Below, piece after piece: positions 7,246 to 15,651 of a stretch of DNA of 64,000 nucleotides (position 1 is its first letter; each line of letters begins with the position of its first letter). The notes under the pieces are model-generated. The model saw only the letters and a list, made by a program, of their open reading frames with translations. It made no database searches and was not told the origin of the DNA. Source of the DNA: Vreelandella boliviensis LC1 (GTDB lineage Bacteria; Pseudomonadota; Gammaproteobacteria; Pseudomonadales; Halomonadaceae); assembly GCF_000236035.1 (NCBI RefSeq), contig NZ_JH393258.1, positions 487,172 through 551,171 on the forward strand, written 5' to 3'. The translations under genes were made by a program, and so were the position numbers.

Positions 7246-8726
7246 TATTTGGCCAGCACCTCAGCGTAAAAAGTTGCCACAGCTGAGGCAAAGTTCTTAA
7301 TATCAAACTCCTTGGCAAAGTGGCTGGACTGCTTGCCCAACTGCTGGCGCAGCTCAGTATTATCCTTTAACTCCACCACTTTCTGCCCCCACGCCTGGCG
7401 ATTTTGCGGTGTTTTGAAGCCGTTGACTCCCTGGCGTACCACGTCATCAATACCGCTGGAACGCACCGCCACCACCGGCAACCCCGCTGACATCGCCTCA
7501 AGAATCACCATGCCCTGGGTTTCCGAGGTAGAGGCAAACACAAACAGATCGCCTAGGTGGTAATAAAGCGCCATCTGATCAGGCGGCACTGCACCCACCA
7601 GGGTTGCCTGCGAGGTTAGCTTCAAGGTGTCGATTTGAGTTTGAATCGCCTCGCGATCTGGCCCATCTCCAATCAGCAGCAAATGAAAATCCTCGTGCCC
7701 CTGAGACTGAAGGTCGGCGAGAGCTTCCAGCATAAAGCCAATATTTTTCTCTTTGCTAATCCGCGAAACGCTGATCAATATTTTGCGTGAAGAGCTAACA
7801 CCTAATTGCTCACGCAACGCATCAAGCTCACTTTCATCCACTTGAGAGAAACGCTCGACATCAATGCCGGTTGGCTGCACCAGCGTGGGGGTTTTAACGC
7901 CGATCATGCGCAGATACTCTTCTGCCGAATAGGTTGGCACGATCACCCCCTGGCATCGGTTAGAAAAGCGCTTAATCAGGTAATGCGAGATCAGATTACG
8001 AAACAGTGCGCCTGGCAACGGCACAAAATGAGCATAGTGCTCCAGGCGAGTATGGTAGGTATAGATCACTGGCACCTTAAGCCGACGGCCCATAAACAGC
8101 CCCATGGAGCCAAGCCAGAAGGGGTGGTGCACATGAATAATATCCGGCTTGAATGCCCGTAGGCAGCGGCGAAACCGCGCGCTAAACGGGTTAGTTAACC
8201 GGAACTCGCCCTTCTGTCCAAACGCCATCAGCGTGGGGATACGTTTTATTGATCTATCGTCCTCGCAGGCTTCTCGGTAGCGTGGCACTAAAAGCTGAAG
8301 TAAGTGACCTAGATCGCATAAGCCATTACGCAGGCGGTCCACCGACACCGACACCCCAGACACAAACGGGAAGTAGTTATTGGATACCATCGCCACGCGC
8401 AGTGATTTACCCAGGAAGGGCGTTGGATCAATATCAAAATCGGGATAGTAGTCACGATCTTCAAAAATCAGCCGATGCAAACGCAGTGTGAGAAGCGCCA
8501 GTACACCGACAATCAGCAAAAATCGTGTATAGCTGACGTAGAAAAACGCATAAAGTGTCGACCAGACGCTGGTGACCATACGCCACCAGCCGGGGCTATC
8601 TACGTTTAAACGCACCGGGGCAATGGCGACATTCTCGCCTGCTACATCGACGATGACATAGTGATGAAAGCTGCTATCGGCATCGATCAGGATTCCGCCC
8701 GCACCGCCGGTGGTAACGTAATCCAC
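7227..8726 (-). CDS. Glycosyltransferase family 4 module (3' part of a gene split by a 35-bp duplication)
   Basis: This frame encodes a membrane segment (about residues 55-82), a linker, and a GT-B glycosyltransferase of group 4. It has VSNNYFPFVSGVSVSVDRL as acceptor domain start, PDIIHVHHPFWLG in the middle, the donor domain with SVSRISKEKNIGFMLEAL, and the ETQGMVILEAMSAGLPVVA nucleotide-sugar motif near the C-terminus. It probably adds a sugar to a membrane lipid or polysaccharide. The only start is a GTG at 8726 inside a tandem duplication; removing one 35-bp copy fuses it in frame to the upstream metallophosphoesterase frame, giving a single protein of about 748 residues. As it stands, expression depends on reinitiation, frameshifting, or not at all. 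Confidence 0.85.
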   Translation of the reverse strand: MDYVTTGGAGGILIDADSSFHHYVIVDVAGENVAIAPVRLNVDSPGWWRMVTSVWSTLYAFFYVSYTRFLLIVGVLALLTLRLHRLIFEDRDYYPDFDIDPTPFLGKSLRVAMVSNNYFPFVSGVSVSVDRLRNGLCDLGHLLQLLVPRYREACEDDRSIKRIPTLMAFGQKGEFRLTNPFSARFRRCLRAFKPDIIHVHHPFWLGSMGLFMGRRLKVPVIYTYHTRLEHYAHFVPLPGALFRNLISHYLIKRFSNRCQGVIVPTYSAEEYLRMIGVKTPTLVQPTGIDVERFSQVDESELDALREQLGVSSSRKILISVSRISKEKNIGFMLEALADLQSQGHEDFHLLLIGDGPDREAIQTQIDTLKLTSQATLVGAVPPDQMALYYHLGDLFVFASTSETQGMVILEAMSAGLPVVAVRSSGIDDVVRQGVNGFKTPQNRQAWGQKVVELKDNTELRQQLGKQSSHFAKEFDIKNFASAVATFYAEVLAKYHSPSR

Positions 8727-9508
8727 GCCGTTAATCGTCCGCCGGTGGTAACGTAATCCACGCCGTTAATCGTCTGCTGGGAAAAAAGCGTTAAGTTGGC
8801 GGAAAATACAGTATCAACAGCATGCTCTTCCGCTAGCGCCATAATGCCGTCCGCCAGACGCGGATCATTGAGATAATTGTCCGCCTCAAACAGCGGCGCA
8901 TCGCTCACCACATTGTGTAGCGGCAGGCCAATAAACAAAAACTTATGTTGTGCCTCAGAGGCCGCAAGCTCTCTGGACAACCAATCAAGCTGCCAAGAGG
9001 TAGATGACTTGCCGGTTACATCAAGAAAAATAAAGTGGCTGTTACCTGCAACAAAGGAGTAAAAGTGCGGGCCAAAATACTCATAAAACAGGTAGCTACC
9101 AAAATCACTGTCCTCGTTATCACCGTAGGTGAGTAAATAGGGGACATTGAGCTGCTCCAGACTTCGGTAGATCGCCTGATAGCTTTCGTGTTGGCCACCA
9201 CTGACCGCATTGCCTGCCGAAATCAGAAAGTCGATGCCGCCCTGATTAATCAGTGGCACGATCTCATCTTGAAACACGCTCACCGAGTTATTGATATTGC
9301 CCACCACCGCAAAACGATAGTCGGTTCGCTCCCGCAATGCCTCTCGAATATCAGCCACTTCAAGGGTATGCACCGACTCAAACTCGGGCTCTGCCACATA
9401 CAGCCAAATTTGGTGGGCAATCAGCCCAACCACCAGGGCGAGATTAAGATAGAAGAACAGCCGCAACCAGCGCTGGCGGGAAAGGCGAAGAAAGGAACGT
9501 CGTGGCAT
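8687..9508 (-). CDS. Metallophosphoesterase-like module (5' part of the split gene)
   Basis: A 273-residue frame with an N-terminal membrane anchor (about residues 15-36) and a calcineurin-like phosphoesterase fold: AVVGNINNS, LISAGNAVSGG, LLTYGDNED and GLPLHN occupy the positions of the five metal-ligand motifs. Several canonical ligands (D-x-H, GD, GNH) are changed, so catalysis is doubtful. The genuine sequence runs to VDYVTTGG; the last 15 or so residues are produced by the frame change at the duplication. Its frame overlaps the glycosyltransferase frame by 40 bases. A membrane-anchored phosphoesterase fused to a GT4 is the inferred original architecture. Confidence 0.8.
   Translation of the reverse strand: MPRRSFLRLSRQRWLRLFFYLNLALVVGLIAHQIWLYVAEPEFESVHTLEVADIREALRERTDYRFAVVGNINNSVSVFQDEIVPLINQGGIDFLISAGNAVSGGQHESYQAIYRSLEQLNVPYLLTYGDNEDSDFGSYLFYEYFGPHFYSFVAGNSHFIFLDVTGKSSTSWQLDWLSRELAASEAQHKFLFIGLPLHNVVSDAPLFEADNYLNDPRLADGIMALAEEHAVDTVFSANLTLFSQQTINGVDYVTTGGRLTAWITLPPAVRAES
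8704..8773. repeat. Exact 35-bp tandem duplication that breaks the phosphoesterase-glycosyltransferase gene
   Basis: Copies 8704-8738 and 8739-8773 are identical (each begins CCGCCGGTGG and ends TTAATCGT). Because 35 is not a multiple of three, the duplication shifts the frame by two: the distance between the two frame starts is 782 bases, and 782 minus 35 is 747, exactly 249 codons. Confidence 0.97.
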
Positions 9509-9583
9509 TTAAAAGCGCTTTTCAATAATAAAAATGGGTACCCGCCACTATACAGCAACGCTAAGTCGAGGTGGCGCCCCTGG

Positions 9584-10012
9584 TTAGCGCGCTTCACACC
9601 CGGTCAAGGTAGCCAGTAACCGGCGTGGCCCTGCCTGATTGCGGTGTTCACCCAGCCAAATACCTTGCCAAGTACCTAAGGCCAGACGTCCATCACGCAC
9701 CGCCAGAGTAAGCTGCGTACCCAGCAGGCTGGCGGCCACATGGGCGGGCATGTCGTCGGGGCCTTCCAGGGTGTGTCGGAAATAGGGCAAATCTTCGGGC
9801 ACCAGGCGACGCAGAAAAGCATCTAAATCGTGGCGAACATCCGGGTCACTGTTTTCATTAAGCGTTAACGAGGCAGAAGTGTGCATTAGCTGTAGATGCA
9901 GCATGCCAATATGGCAGTCACTTAAACATGGCAGCGCGCGGGCTACATCATTAGTAATCAAATGAAAGCCGCGCTCCATTTCAGGCAAATGGATCTCTTG
10001 TTGGCACCACAT
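9584..10012 (-). CDS. YjbQ/UPF0047 family protein (secondary thiamine-phosphate synthase type)
   Basis: The 142-residue protein carries the YjbQ hallmarks: LQLMHTSASLTLNEN in the first half, DDMPAHVAASLLG, and GTWQGIWLGEHR near the C-terminus. The conserved His and Glu residues form the presumed metal site of the trimeric fold. E. coli YjbQ can supply weak thiamine-phosphate synthase activity, but the physiological role is not settled. The ATG at 10012 has AGGGG five bases upstream; the GTG six bases earlier lies on the edge of that site. It stands upstream of the split phosphoesterase gene on the same strand, 75 bases apart. Confidence 0.92.
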   Translation of the reverse strand: MWCQQEIHLPEMERGFHLITNDVARALPCLSDCHIGMLHLQLMHTSASLTLNENSDPDVRHDLDAFLRRLVPEDLPYFRHTLEGPDDMPAHVAASLLGTQLTLAVRDGRLALGTWQGIWLGEHRNQAGPRRLLATLTGCEAR

Positions 10013-10101
10013 AAACACCCCTTTATTTGTTATGTAACCGGAAAAACTTCATCACCAGCATGCTCTTTTTGTATGGCAAAATAACCAGCAATAGCACTTA
10101 C

Positions 10102-10146
10102 CATAGTCCATCGCTCATAGCTCATCGCCCAACATAGCTCATCGCC
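10102..10146. repeat. Short direct repeats in the leader of the lipocalin gene
   Basis: CATAGCTCATCGCC occurs at 10116-10129 and 10133-10146, with a degenerate third copy CATAGTCCATCGCT at 10102-10115. They end one base before the AAGGAG ribosome binding site of the lipocalin gene. Slippage-prone; role unknown. Confidence 0.6.
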
Positions 10147-10159
10147 AAGGAGCGCGTTA

Positions 10160-10696
10160 ATGAAAACACTGCTAGGAAGCAGCGTCGTCAGTATGGCCCT
10201 ACTCACCGGCTGCACTGGCATTCCGGATGGCACGCAGCCAGTCTCTGGCTTCGAGCTAGACCGCTACCTGGGCCAGTGGTTCGAAATTGCCCGTTTGGAT
10301 CACTCTTTTGAACGTGGCCTTGATTGCGTTACCGCCACTTACAGCCTGCGCGATGACGGTGGTGTGCGAGTCATTAACCGTGGTTACAACCTTGAAGAAC
10401 AACAATGGGATGAGGCTGAAGGACGCGCCTACTTTATTGACGATGAAAGCGTTGGGCGCTTGAAGGTTAGCTTTTTTGGCCCCTTTTACGGCGGCTATAA
10501 CGTTCTCGAATTGGATGAGGAGTACCAATGGGCGTTAGTGGCAGGCCCTAACCGCGACTACCTGTGGATACTTTCACGCACAGCGGAAATGGATAGCGCG
10601 ACTGAGACTCGCCTGCGTCAACGGGCAGCCGAACTGGATTTCCCTACTGAAGAGCTGATTGATGTTAACCAAGGCGAGGCTTGTCCTAGCCGATAA
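10160..10696 (+). CDS. blc: Outer-membrane lipocalin lipoprotein (Blc family)
   Basis: The 178-residue protein begins with a lipoprotein signal whose lipobox is LLTGC (cysteine near residue 18), followed by the lipocalin start motif DRYLGQWFEIARLDHSFERG. Further family features are the CVTATYSLRDDGGVRVINRGY segment, GRLKVSFFGPFYGGYNV, and the YLWILSRT strand. Blc proteins bind lysophospholipids or fatty acids at the outer membrane and are linked to envelope stress and starvation. The start has AAGGAG seven bases upstream. It is transcribed alone, facing a LysR gene whose 3' end is 11 bases away. Confidence 0.93.
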   Translation: MKTLLGSSVVSMALLTGCTGIPDGTQPVSGFELDRYLGQWFEIARLDHSFERGLDCVTATYSLRDDGGVRVINRGYNLEEQQWDEAEGRAYFIDDESVGRLKVSFFGPFYGGYNVLELDEEYQWALVAGPNRDYLWILSRTAEMDSATETRLRQRAAELDFPTEELIDVNQGEACPSR

Positions 10697-10707
10697 GTAG
10701 CTTCTGA

Positions 10708-11649
10708 TTAGCTCCCTTCCGCCAATATCGACACCCGCCCCGGCATTTCGCGCTGAACATAGTCAATAAAAGCGCGCAGCCGGGCGGGTACATGGCGGCG
10801 TTGCTCAAACACCGCATAAAAATCTGCCCGCACCCCCTGCCAGCCGGGCAACAGCGCTATCAATGCGCCACTGGCAAGGTGCTCGTTAACGTCCCACCAG
10901 GAGCGCAGCATTACACCATGGCCGTCCAACGCCAACCGGGTAATGACCTCACCATCGTTGCTGGCTAATCGACCGCTGACTTTTATCGACTGCATTTTTC
11001 CAGGCAATCCTTTTGCAGGCTGGGCGATTTGTTCAAAGCGCCAAAGCGGGAAATCACTGTCGTTCTCGCGAATCACCAAACAGGCGTGCTGCTGTAAATC
11101 TGCCGGTACTTTCAGAGGTGGCGCTTGGGCAATGTAAGCAGGCGACGCGCAGAGCACTCGTCGATTGACCAGAATGCGCCGAGCAACCAAGCGCGGCTCC
11201 GGTGGTTCCCCCACGCGAATGCCAATATCAAAGCCGTGATCGCTCAAATTGAGCGGAAAATTGGTTAACTCCAACCACCCTTCCACCTCGGAATGATCGG
11301 CACAAAAGCGCGATAGCAGCGGCGCAATATGGCGACGGCCAAAACCAAAGGTGGCGTTTACTCGCAAGCGTCCGCTAAGCGCTTGATTGACCCCCTCACC
11401 CAGTGAATTTTCCAGCTCATCCAGCTCATCTAAAATTAGCGCGCCACGAGCCAGATAGCGCTCGCCTTCAGCGGTTAGCGTCAGCCGCCGCGTGGTGCGA
11501 GCCGCCAGCTCTACCCCCAAGCGCGCTTCCAACTGCTTTAGCCGCTTGCTCACCGCCGAAAGCGATAGCCCCAGTTCGCGAGCCGTCGCGGTTAAACTCC
11601 CCGCCCGCGCCAAGTGCTGAAAAAAAGCCAAATCATCCAGGTGTGCCAT
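10708..11649 (-). CDS. LysR-family regulator next to dmlA (DmlR-like)
   Basis: A 313-residue LysR protein with HTH at residues 4-62 (FFQHLARAGSLTATARELG, LSLSAVSKRLKQLEARLG) and an effector domain from about residue 90. The CrgA/DmlR branch pattern is seen in RRLTLTAEGERYL and NFPLNLSDHGFDIGIRVGEPPEPRLVARR. It is divergent from the malate/tartrate dehydrogenase gene with about 135 bases between starts. In E. coli the homologous pair dmlR-dmlA controls growth on D-malate, so this gene is probably the activator of dmlA. Confidence 0.9.
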   Translation of the reverse strand: MAHLDDLAFFQHLARAGSLTATARELGLSLSAVSKRLKQLEARLGVELAARTTRRLTLTAEGERYLARGALILDELDELENSLGEGVNQALSGRLRVNATFGFGRRHIAPLLSRFCADHSEVEGWLELTNFPLNLSDHGFDIGIRVGEPPEPRLVARRILVNRRVLCASPAYIAQAPPLKVPADLQQHACLVIRENDSDFPLWRFEQIAQPAKGLPGKMQSIKVSGRLASNDGEVITRLALDGHGVMLRSWWDVNEHLASGALIALLPGWQGVRADFYAVFEQRRHVPARLRAFIDYVQREMPGRVSILAEGS

Positions 11650-11784
11650 TTCTCTCCTCAGCTATTCTGCACTTTCAGGCAACAATAACTTGAATAGTAG
11701 CCTGATTATCTCCGCCAAAATAGCCGCTACACTCTAACCACACTCATTAGCATGCCACTTAACGAACAAGAGCAAGGAGTCACT

Positions 11785-12858
11785 ATGACCCACCGTATTG
11801 CCATTATCGCCGGTGACGGCATCGGCACCGAAGTGATGCCCGAAGGCATTCGCGCCCTAGAAGCCACCGCCAAACGCTTTAACATTGACCTTGAGTTCAC
11901 CACCTTTGAGTTTGGTAGCTGCGACTACTACCTGGAGCACGGCAAAATGCTGCCGGATGACTGGTTCGAGCAGTTAAAAGGCTTCGATGCGCTGTTTTAT
12001 GGCGCAGTGGGCTGGCCCGACAAAGTGCCCGACCATATTTCCCTGTGGGGCTCACTGCTGCAGTTCCGCCGCCGTTTTGATCAGTACATCAACCTGCGCC
12101 CCTGCAAGCTCATGCCCGGCATCAAAAGTCCGCTAGCAGGCCGCGAACCCGGCGATATCGATTTTTACGTGGTGCGAGAAAACACCGAAGGCGAGTACTC
12201 CAGCGTTGGCGGCAAAATGTTTGAAGGCACCGACCGTGAAGTGGTGATTCAAGACACGGTCATGACCCGCACCGGCGTTGACCGCGTCTTGAAGTACGCC
12301 TTTGAGCTGGCCCAAACCCGCCCGCGTAAAAAGCTCACCTCCGCGACCAAATCCAACGGCATCTCAATCACTATGCCCTACTGGGATGAACGCGTAGTCG
12401 AAATGGCCAAAGGCTACCCAGAGATCGCGGTGGATAAATTCCATATCGATATCCTGACCGCCAATTTCGTTCTCCACCCAGATTGGTTCGACGTGGTGGT
12501 AGGCAGCAACCTGTTCGGCGATATCCTGTCTGATCTCGGCCCCGCCTGCACCGGCACCATCGGTATCGCCCCTTCGGCGAACATCAACCCGGAAGGCCAC
12601 TTTCCCAGCCTGTTCGAGCCAGTGCACGGCAGCGCGCCAGATATCGCCGGTAAAGGTATCGCCAACCCGATCGGTCAAATCTGGTCAGGCGCAATGATGC
12701 TGGAGCACCTCGGCTATAAAGAAGCCGGTGATGCGATGGTCACAGCCATAGAGGAAGTGTTAAGCGAGGGAGATGCCACCGTACTTACCCGCGATGTGGG
12801 TGGAGAAGGCACCACTGCGAGCCTAGGCAAAGCCATTGCCGATAAGCTGGGAAAATGA
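11785..12858 (+). CDS. dmlA: D-malate / tartrate dehydrogenase (decarboxylating)
   Basis: The 357-residue enzyme belongs to the isopropylmalate/isocitrate dehydrogenase superfamily. It opens with IAIIAGDGIGTEVMPEG, has the substrate arginines in LLQFRRRFDQYINLRP, the VRENTEGEYSSVGG phosphorylation-type loop, the metal aspartates in NLFGDILSDLGP, and the NAD-binding FEPVHGSAPDIAGKGIANP segment. The DKVPDHISLWG region marks the tartrate dehydrogenase/DmlA (TTUC) branch. It oxidises D-malate to pyruvate and CO2 with NAD+. I chose the ATG at 11785 because AAGGAG lies upstream; the open frame begins 11 codons earlier. Confidence 0.93.
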   Translation: MTHRIAIIAGDGIGTEVMPEGIRALEATAKRFNIDLEFTTFEFGSCDYYLEHGKMLPDDWFEQLKGFDALFYGAVGWPDKVPDHISLWGSLLQFRRRFDQYINLRPCKLMPGIKSPLAGREPGDIDFYVVRENTEGEYSSVGGKMFEGTDREVVIQDTVMTRTGVDRVLKYAFELAQTRPRKKLTSATKSNGISITMPYWDERVVEMAKGYPEIAVDKFHIDILTANFVLHPDWFDVVVGSNLFGDILSDLGPACTGTIGIAPSANINPEGHFPSLFEPVHGSAPDIAGKGIANPIGQIWSGAMMLEHLGYKEAGDAMVTAIEEVLSEGDATVLTRDVGGEGTTASLGKAIADKLGK

Positions 12859-12908
12859 AGCTAGCGAAGTAATGCGTGCAACTAGCGAGTAGAGGAGCAG
12901 TAACCCAA

Positions 12909-12942
12909 AAACGCCTCGTCGGATGACTCCGGCGAGGCGTTT
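12909..12942. terminator. Bidirectional terminator between dmlA and wrbA
   Basis: A 14-base stem (AACGCCTCGTCGGA with TCCGGCGAGGCGTT, one wobble) around TGAC lies between the convergent genes dmlA and wrbA. It is preceded by AAAA and followed by TTGCATT, so it can serve both directions. Confidence 0.85.
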
Positions 12943-12962
12943 GCATTACTGGCTTAAACGAA

Positions 12963-13562
12963 TTAGCTAGCCAGTTTGGCAGCCATTTTTGCGACCAGTT
13001 CGCCCTGGAAACGGGCAATTTTCAGTTCACGCTCGTCGGGCTGGCGAGAACCATCGCCACCAGCGAGGGTAGCTGCACCGTAGGGTGTGCCACCGCTTAC
13101 TTTAGAAATATCAAACTGCTCTTCAATGCCGTAACCAATTGGCACAATCACCATGCCGTGGTGGGCTAGCGTCGTCCAGGTAGAGGTAATGGTCATTTCG
13201 TCGCCGCCGCCGGTACCGGTAGAGGTGAAAACACTGGCTACTTTGCCACGCAGGGCGCCATTCGCCCACAGACCCCCGGTCTGATCCAGGAAAGTACGCA
13301 TCTGACCAGCCATATTACCAAAGCGGGTGGGCGTACCGAAAATGATCGCATCGTAATCGGCAAGCTCTTGGGGCGTAGCTTCTGGCGTATCGTAGTCCTG
13401 CTTGCCTCCCGCATTTTTAAACGCCTCGGCAGGCATTGTTTCCGGCACGCGCTTAACGGTGACTTCGACACCACTGACGCCCTTTGCACCTTCGGCCACG
13501 GCCTGGGCCAGCGTATCGATATGACCATACATGGAATAATAAAGTACCAGCACTTTCGTCAT
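12963..13562 (-). CDS. wrbA: NAD(P)H:quinone oxidoreductase WrbA
   Basis: The 199-residue flavodoxin-like protein shows the WrbA pattern: [20 protein letters not shown] at the N-terminus binds FMN phosphate, [24 protein letters not shown] is the central loop, and [14 protein letters not shown] plus [19 protein letters not shown] are the later FMN and family motifs. It reduces quinones by two electrons in the cytoplasm as a tetramer and is commonly stress-induced. A GGAG stands six bases before the ATG. It is convergent with dmlA and divergent from the hemerythrin gene. Confidence 0.96.
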   Translation of the reverse strand: MTKVLVLYYSMYGHIDTLAQAVAEGAKGVSGVEVTVKRVPETMPAEAFKNAGGKQDYDTPEATPQELADYDAIIFGTPTRFGNMAGQMRTFLDQTGGLWANGALRGKVASVFTSTGTGGGDEMTITSTWTTLAHHGMVIVPIGYGIEEQFDISKVSGGTPYGAATLAGGDGSRQPDERELKIARFQGELVAKMAAKLAS

Positions 13563-13774
13563 TACTATCTCCTTCGCTTATTCCTACACTCATTAGTTGT
13601 GCAGTGGGCGTCGCCCGATAAACAGTAACCACAACATAGCGCACTCAAGCATAGAAAAAAGCGAATGTTTTCGTCCGTGGGCGTCGATTTCATCGACGAA
13701 CGCCACCTTGCACTTTACGCCATCCACCACTAGCTTTTGACTTGCCTACCTCAAACGTATCCAAGGAGTTTGGA

Positions 13775-14215
13775 ATGACGATTTTTGAAGCCCTGCGCAA
13801 GGATCACGATATTCAGCGCGACCTGCTCGCCCGCTTAGTTGAGACACATGGAGACAGCGACGAGCGCGATAACCTGTATCAACAGGTGCGTGCCGAATTG
13901 CACTACCACGCCGCCGCCGAAGAGCGGGCGCTCTATATCCCCATGATGTCGATTGACCTGACCCAGGAAAAAGCCCGCCACAGTGTTGCCGAACATCATG
14001 AAATTGATGAGCTTTTAGAGCTCCTTGATGAAACTGACTACAGCGCTACGCATTGGCTCACCCACGCTAAGCAGCTCCAGGATTTGGTTACCCATCACCT
14101 GGATGAAGAGGAGCAAGAGGTTTTTCAATTGGCAGGCCGCGGCCTGGAAGATAAACAAAAGACGTCGCTCGCCGGCGAGTATCAAGAAGAAATGCAGCGC
14201 CAACGTTCTGCGTAA
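13775..14215 (+). CDS. Hemerythrin-domain protein (HHE type)
   Basis: The 146-residue all-helical protein has hemerythrin HHE motifs: LRKDHDIQRDLL near residue 8, HYHAAAEERALYIPMM near 44-59, AEHHEIDELLELL near 75-87 and LVTHHLDEEEQEVF near 107-120. His and Glu residues at these places form a di-iron site that binds O2 or NO or handles iron. Similar small proteins act in iron homeostasis or nitrosative stress. AAGGAG lies seven bases before the chosen ATG; a longer frame from 13742 has no such signal. A terminator follows, so it is a single-gene unit. Confidence 0.9.
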   Translation: MTIFEALRKDHDIQRDLLARLVETHGDSDERDNLYQQVRAELHYHAAAEERALYIPMMSIDLTQEKARHSVAEHHEIDELLELLDETDYSATHWLTHAKQLQDLVTHHLDEEEQEVFQLAGRGLEDKQKTSLAGEYQEEMQRQRSA

Positions 14216-14250
14216 CCAGCGTTTCACTTAAAGTAATAAGCAAATTGAGG

Positions 14251-14283
14251 AAAAGCGCTCATGCTTAACATGGGCGCTTTTTT
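14251..14283 (+). terminator. Rho-independent terminator of the hemerythrin gene
   Basis: A 13-base stem (AAAAGCGCTCATG / CATGGGCGCTTTT, one wobble) with a CTTAA loop ends in a run of six T residues, 35 bases after the stop codon. Confidence 0.9.
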
Positions 14284-14468
14284 GATGCTAGCGCCTTATT
14301 CGAGCCGCGCTTCAGATCCAACTTGCTGCATGAATACGCTTTTTCACGAATACGCTAGGCTTTTACACGTGAACGACCTACAGGTTTGTGACACACGCCC
14401 AGCGTGGTAAACCTAGGCTCGCTTTTTACACTGATAGCCAATCTGATAACAAATACTGAGGAGCGACA

Positions 14469-15446
14469 ATGCTAGGCCAATGGCTCGACTGGTCGCTTGA
14501 CGGGCAGCCCCCCGCCGCCAGCCAAGGCGACTTCGCAAGCGGCACTTACCATTTGCATGCGCCTGGCATTTTGGAACTCACTCCCACCACGGCAAGCCAG
14601 GACGCCCACGCGTGCATTTTTTCAGCAGCGATCCACGGCAACGAAACCGCACCGGTTGAGCTGGTGGGTGAATGGCTAAGCGGCTTGGAAGCGGGCAACA
14701 TATCGCTCGGTGCGCCCGTCCTGGTGATTCTAGGCAACCTGCCCGCGCTTAAGGCGCAGCAGCGATTTCTGACTACCAATTTAAACCGCCTATTTAGCCG
14801 TGACCAAACCGCTAAGGGCGAGGAGCCAGATCGCGCCCGAGAATTAATGGCCGCTGTAGATGGCTTTTATGCCCGCCATGCCGGGCTACCCAAATTGCAC
14901 TACGACCTACATACCGCGATTCGGGATAGCCGTTACCCCCGTTTTGTTGTAGAACCCTATGCCGACGCCACCACAGACGTCGAGCAGTGGGGCTGGCTAG
15001 CGGCAGCGGATATGCAGGCGGTGTTGCACCAACATCAGCACAGTTGGACGTTCTCCCACTACAGCAAGCATTATCACGCTGCCCAGGCATTTACCTTTGA
15101 GCTGGGCCGCGTCGCCCCTTTCGGTCAAAACGATATGGCTTCCCTAAAACCGATGCACGCGCTGCTCTCGACGCTTAGTGAAGGACGCGCCCCGCCCAAT
15201 CAGCCAGCCGCAGACATTCTGTTTTTTCAGGTACATCACGAGTTAATTCGTCAATCAGATAACTTTCAGCTCTGTTTCGCCGAGGACACGGCGAACTTCA
15301 GCCGCTTTGAGCCAGGCACCCTGCTGGCACTAGACGGTAAGGCAGGTGAGTTTCGAGTGGGCAATACGCCTCTCTACGTGGTGTTCCCCAACGCCCAGGT
15401 GGAAGTTGGCGCCCGTGCGGCGCTACTGGTGGCGCCTATCGCTTGA
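14469..15446 (+). CDS. astE: Succinylglutamate desuccinylase
   Basis: The 325-residue protein matches AstE of the zinc carboxypeptidase-like M14 family. SAAIHGNETAPVELVGEW near residue 53 gives the zinc His and Glu. NLPALKAQQRFLTTNLNRLF, the LHYDLHTAIRDSRYPRFVV segment with the third zinc ligand, and FTFELGRVAPFG complete the active site. It performs the last step of the arginine succinyltransferase pathway, cleaving N-succinylglutamate to glutamate and succinate. The other ast genes are not in this window. A basic-amino-acid ABC importer follows 205 bases downstream, so the context is arginine uptake and use. Confidence 0.94.
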   Translation: MLGQWLDWSLDGQPPAASQGDFASGTYHLHAPGILELTPTTASQDAHACIFSAAIHGNETAPVELVGEWLSGLEAGNISLGAPVLVILGNLPALKAQQRFLTTNLNRLFSRDQTAKGEEPDRARELMAAVDGFYARHAGLPKLHYDLHTAIRDSRYPRFVVEPYADATTDVEQWGWLAAADMQAVLHQHQHSWTFSHYSKHYHAAQAFTFELGRVAPFGQNDMASLKPMHALLSTLSEGRAPPNQPAADILFFQVHHELIRQSDNFQLCFAEDTANFSRFEPGTLLALDGKAGEFRVGNTPLYVVFPNAQVEVGARAALLVAPIA

Positions 15447-15502
15447 ATCCATGGTAGGCAATCTAACTAAGACAATAACAATGGTAAGGCGATAACAGGC
15501 TC

Positions 15503-15564
15503 TTCGACGTCGACAAGACCAACGTCGAATGCATAATCTTATAAGGAAAGCGCGCATAATGCGC
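15503..15564. promoter_or_regulatory. Two palindromes upstream of the arginine-type transporter operon
   Basis: TTCGACGT (15503-15510) pairs with ACGTCGAA (15522-15529), and GCGCATAATGCGC (15552-15564) is a second perfect palindrome. Both lie 90-150 bases before the ATPase start and may be operators. No clear ArgR-type box was recognised; the binding protein is unknown. Confidence 0.35.
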
Positions 15565-15651
15565 CCAGCCTGATAGAATCGCCCCTTTTTTTCGCGCCAG
15601 CCGCATCAAACCCACATGTTGCTGCGGCAACTCTGTACTGGAGCCAATGAT

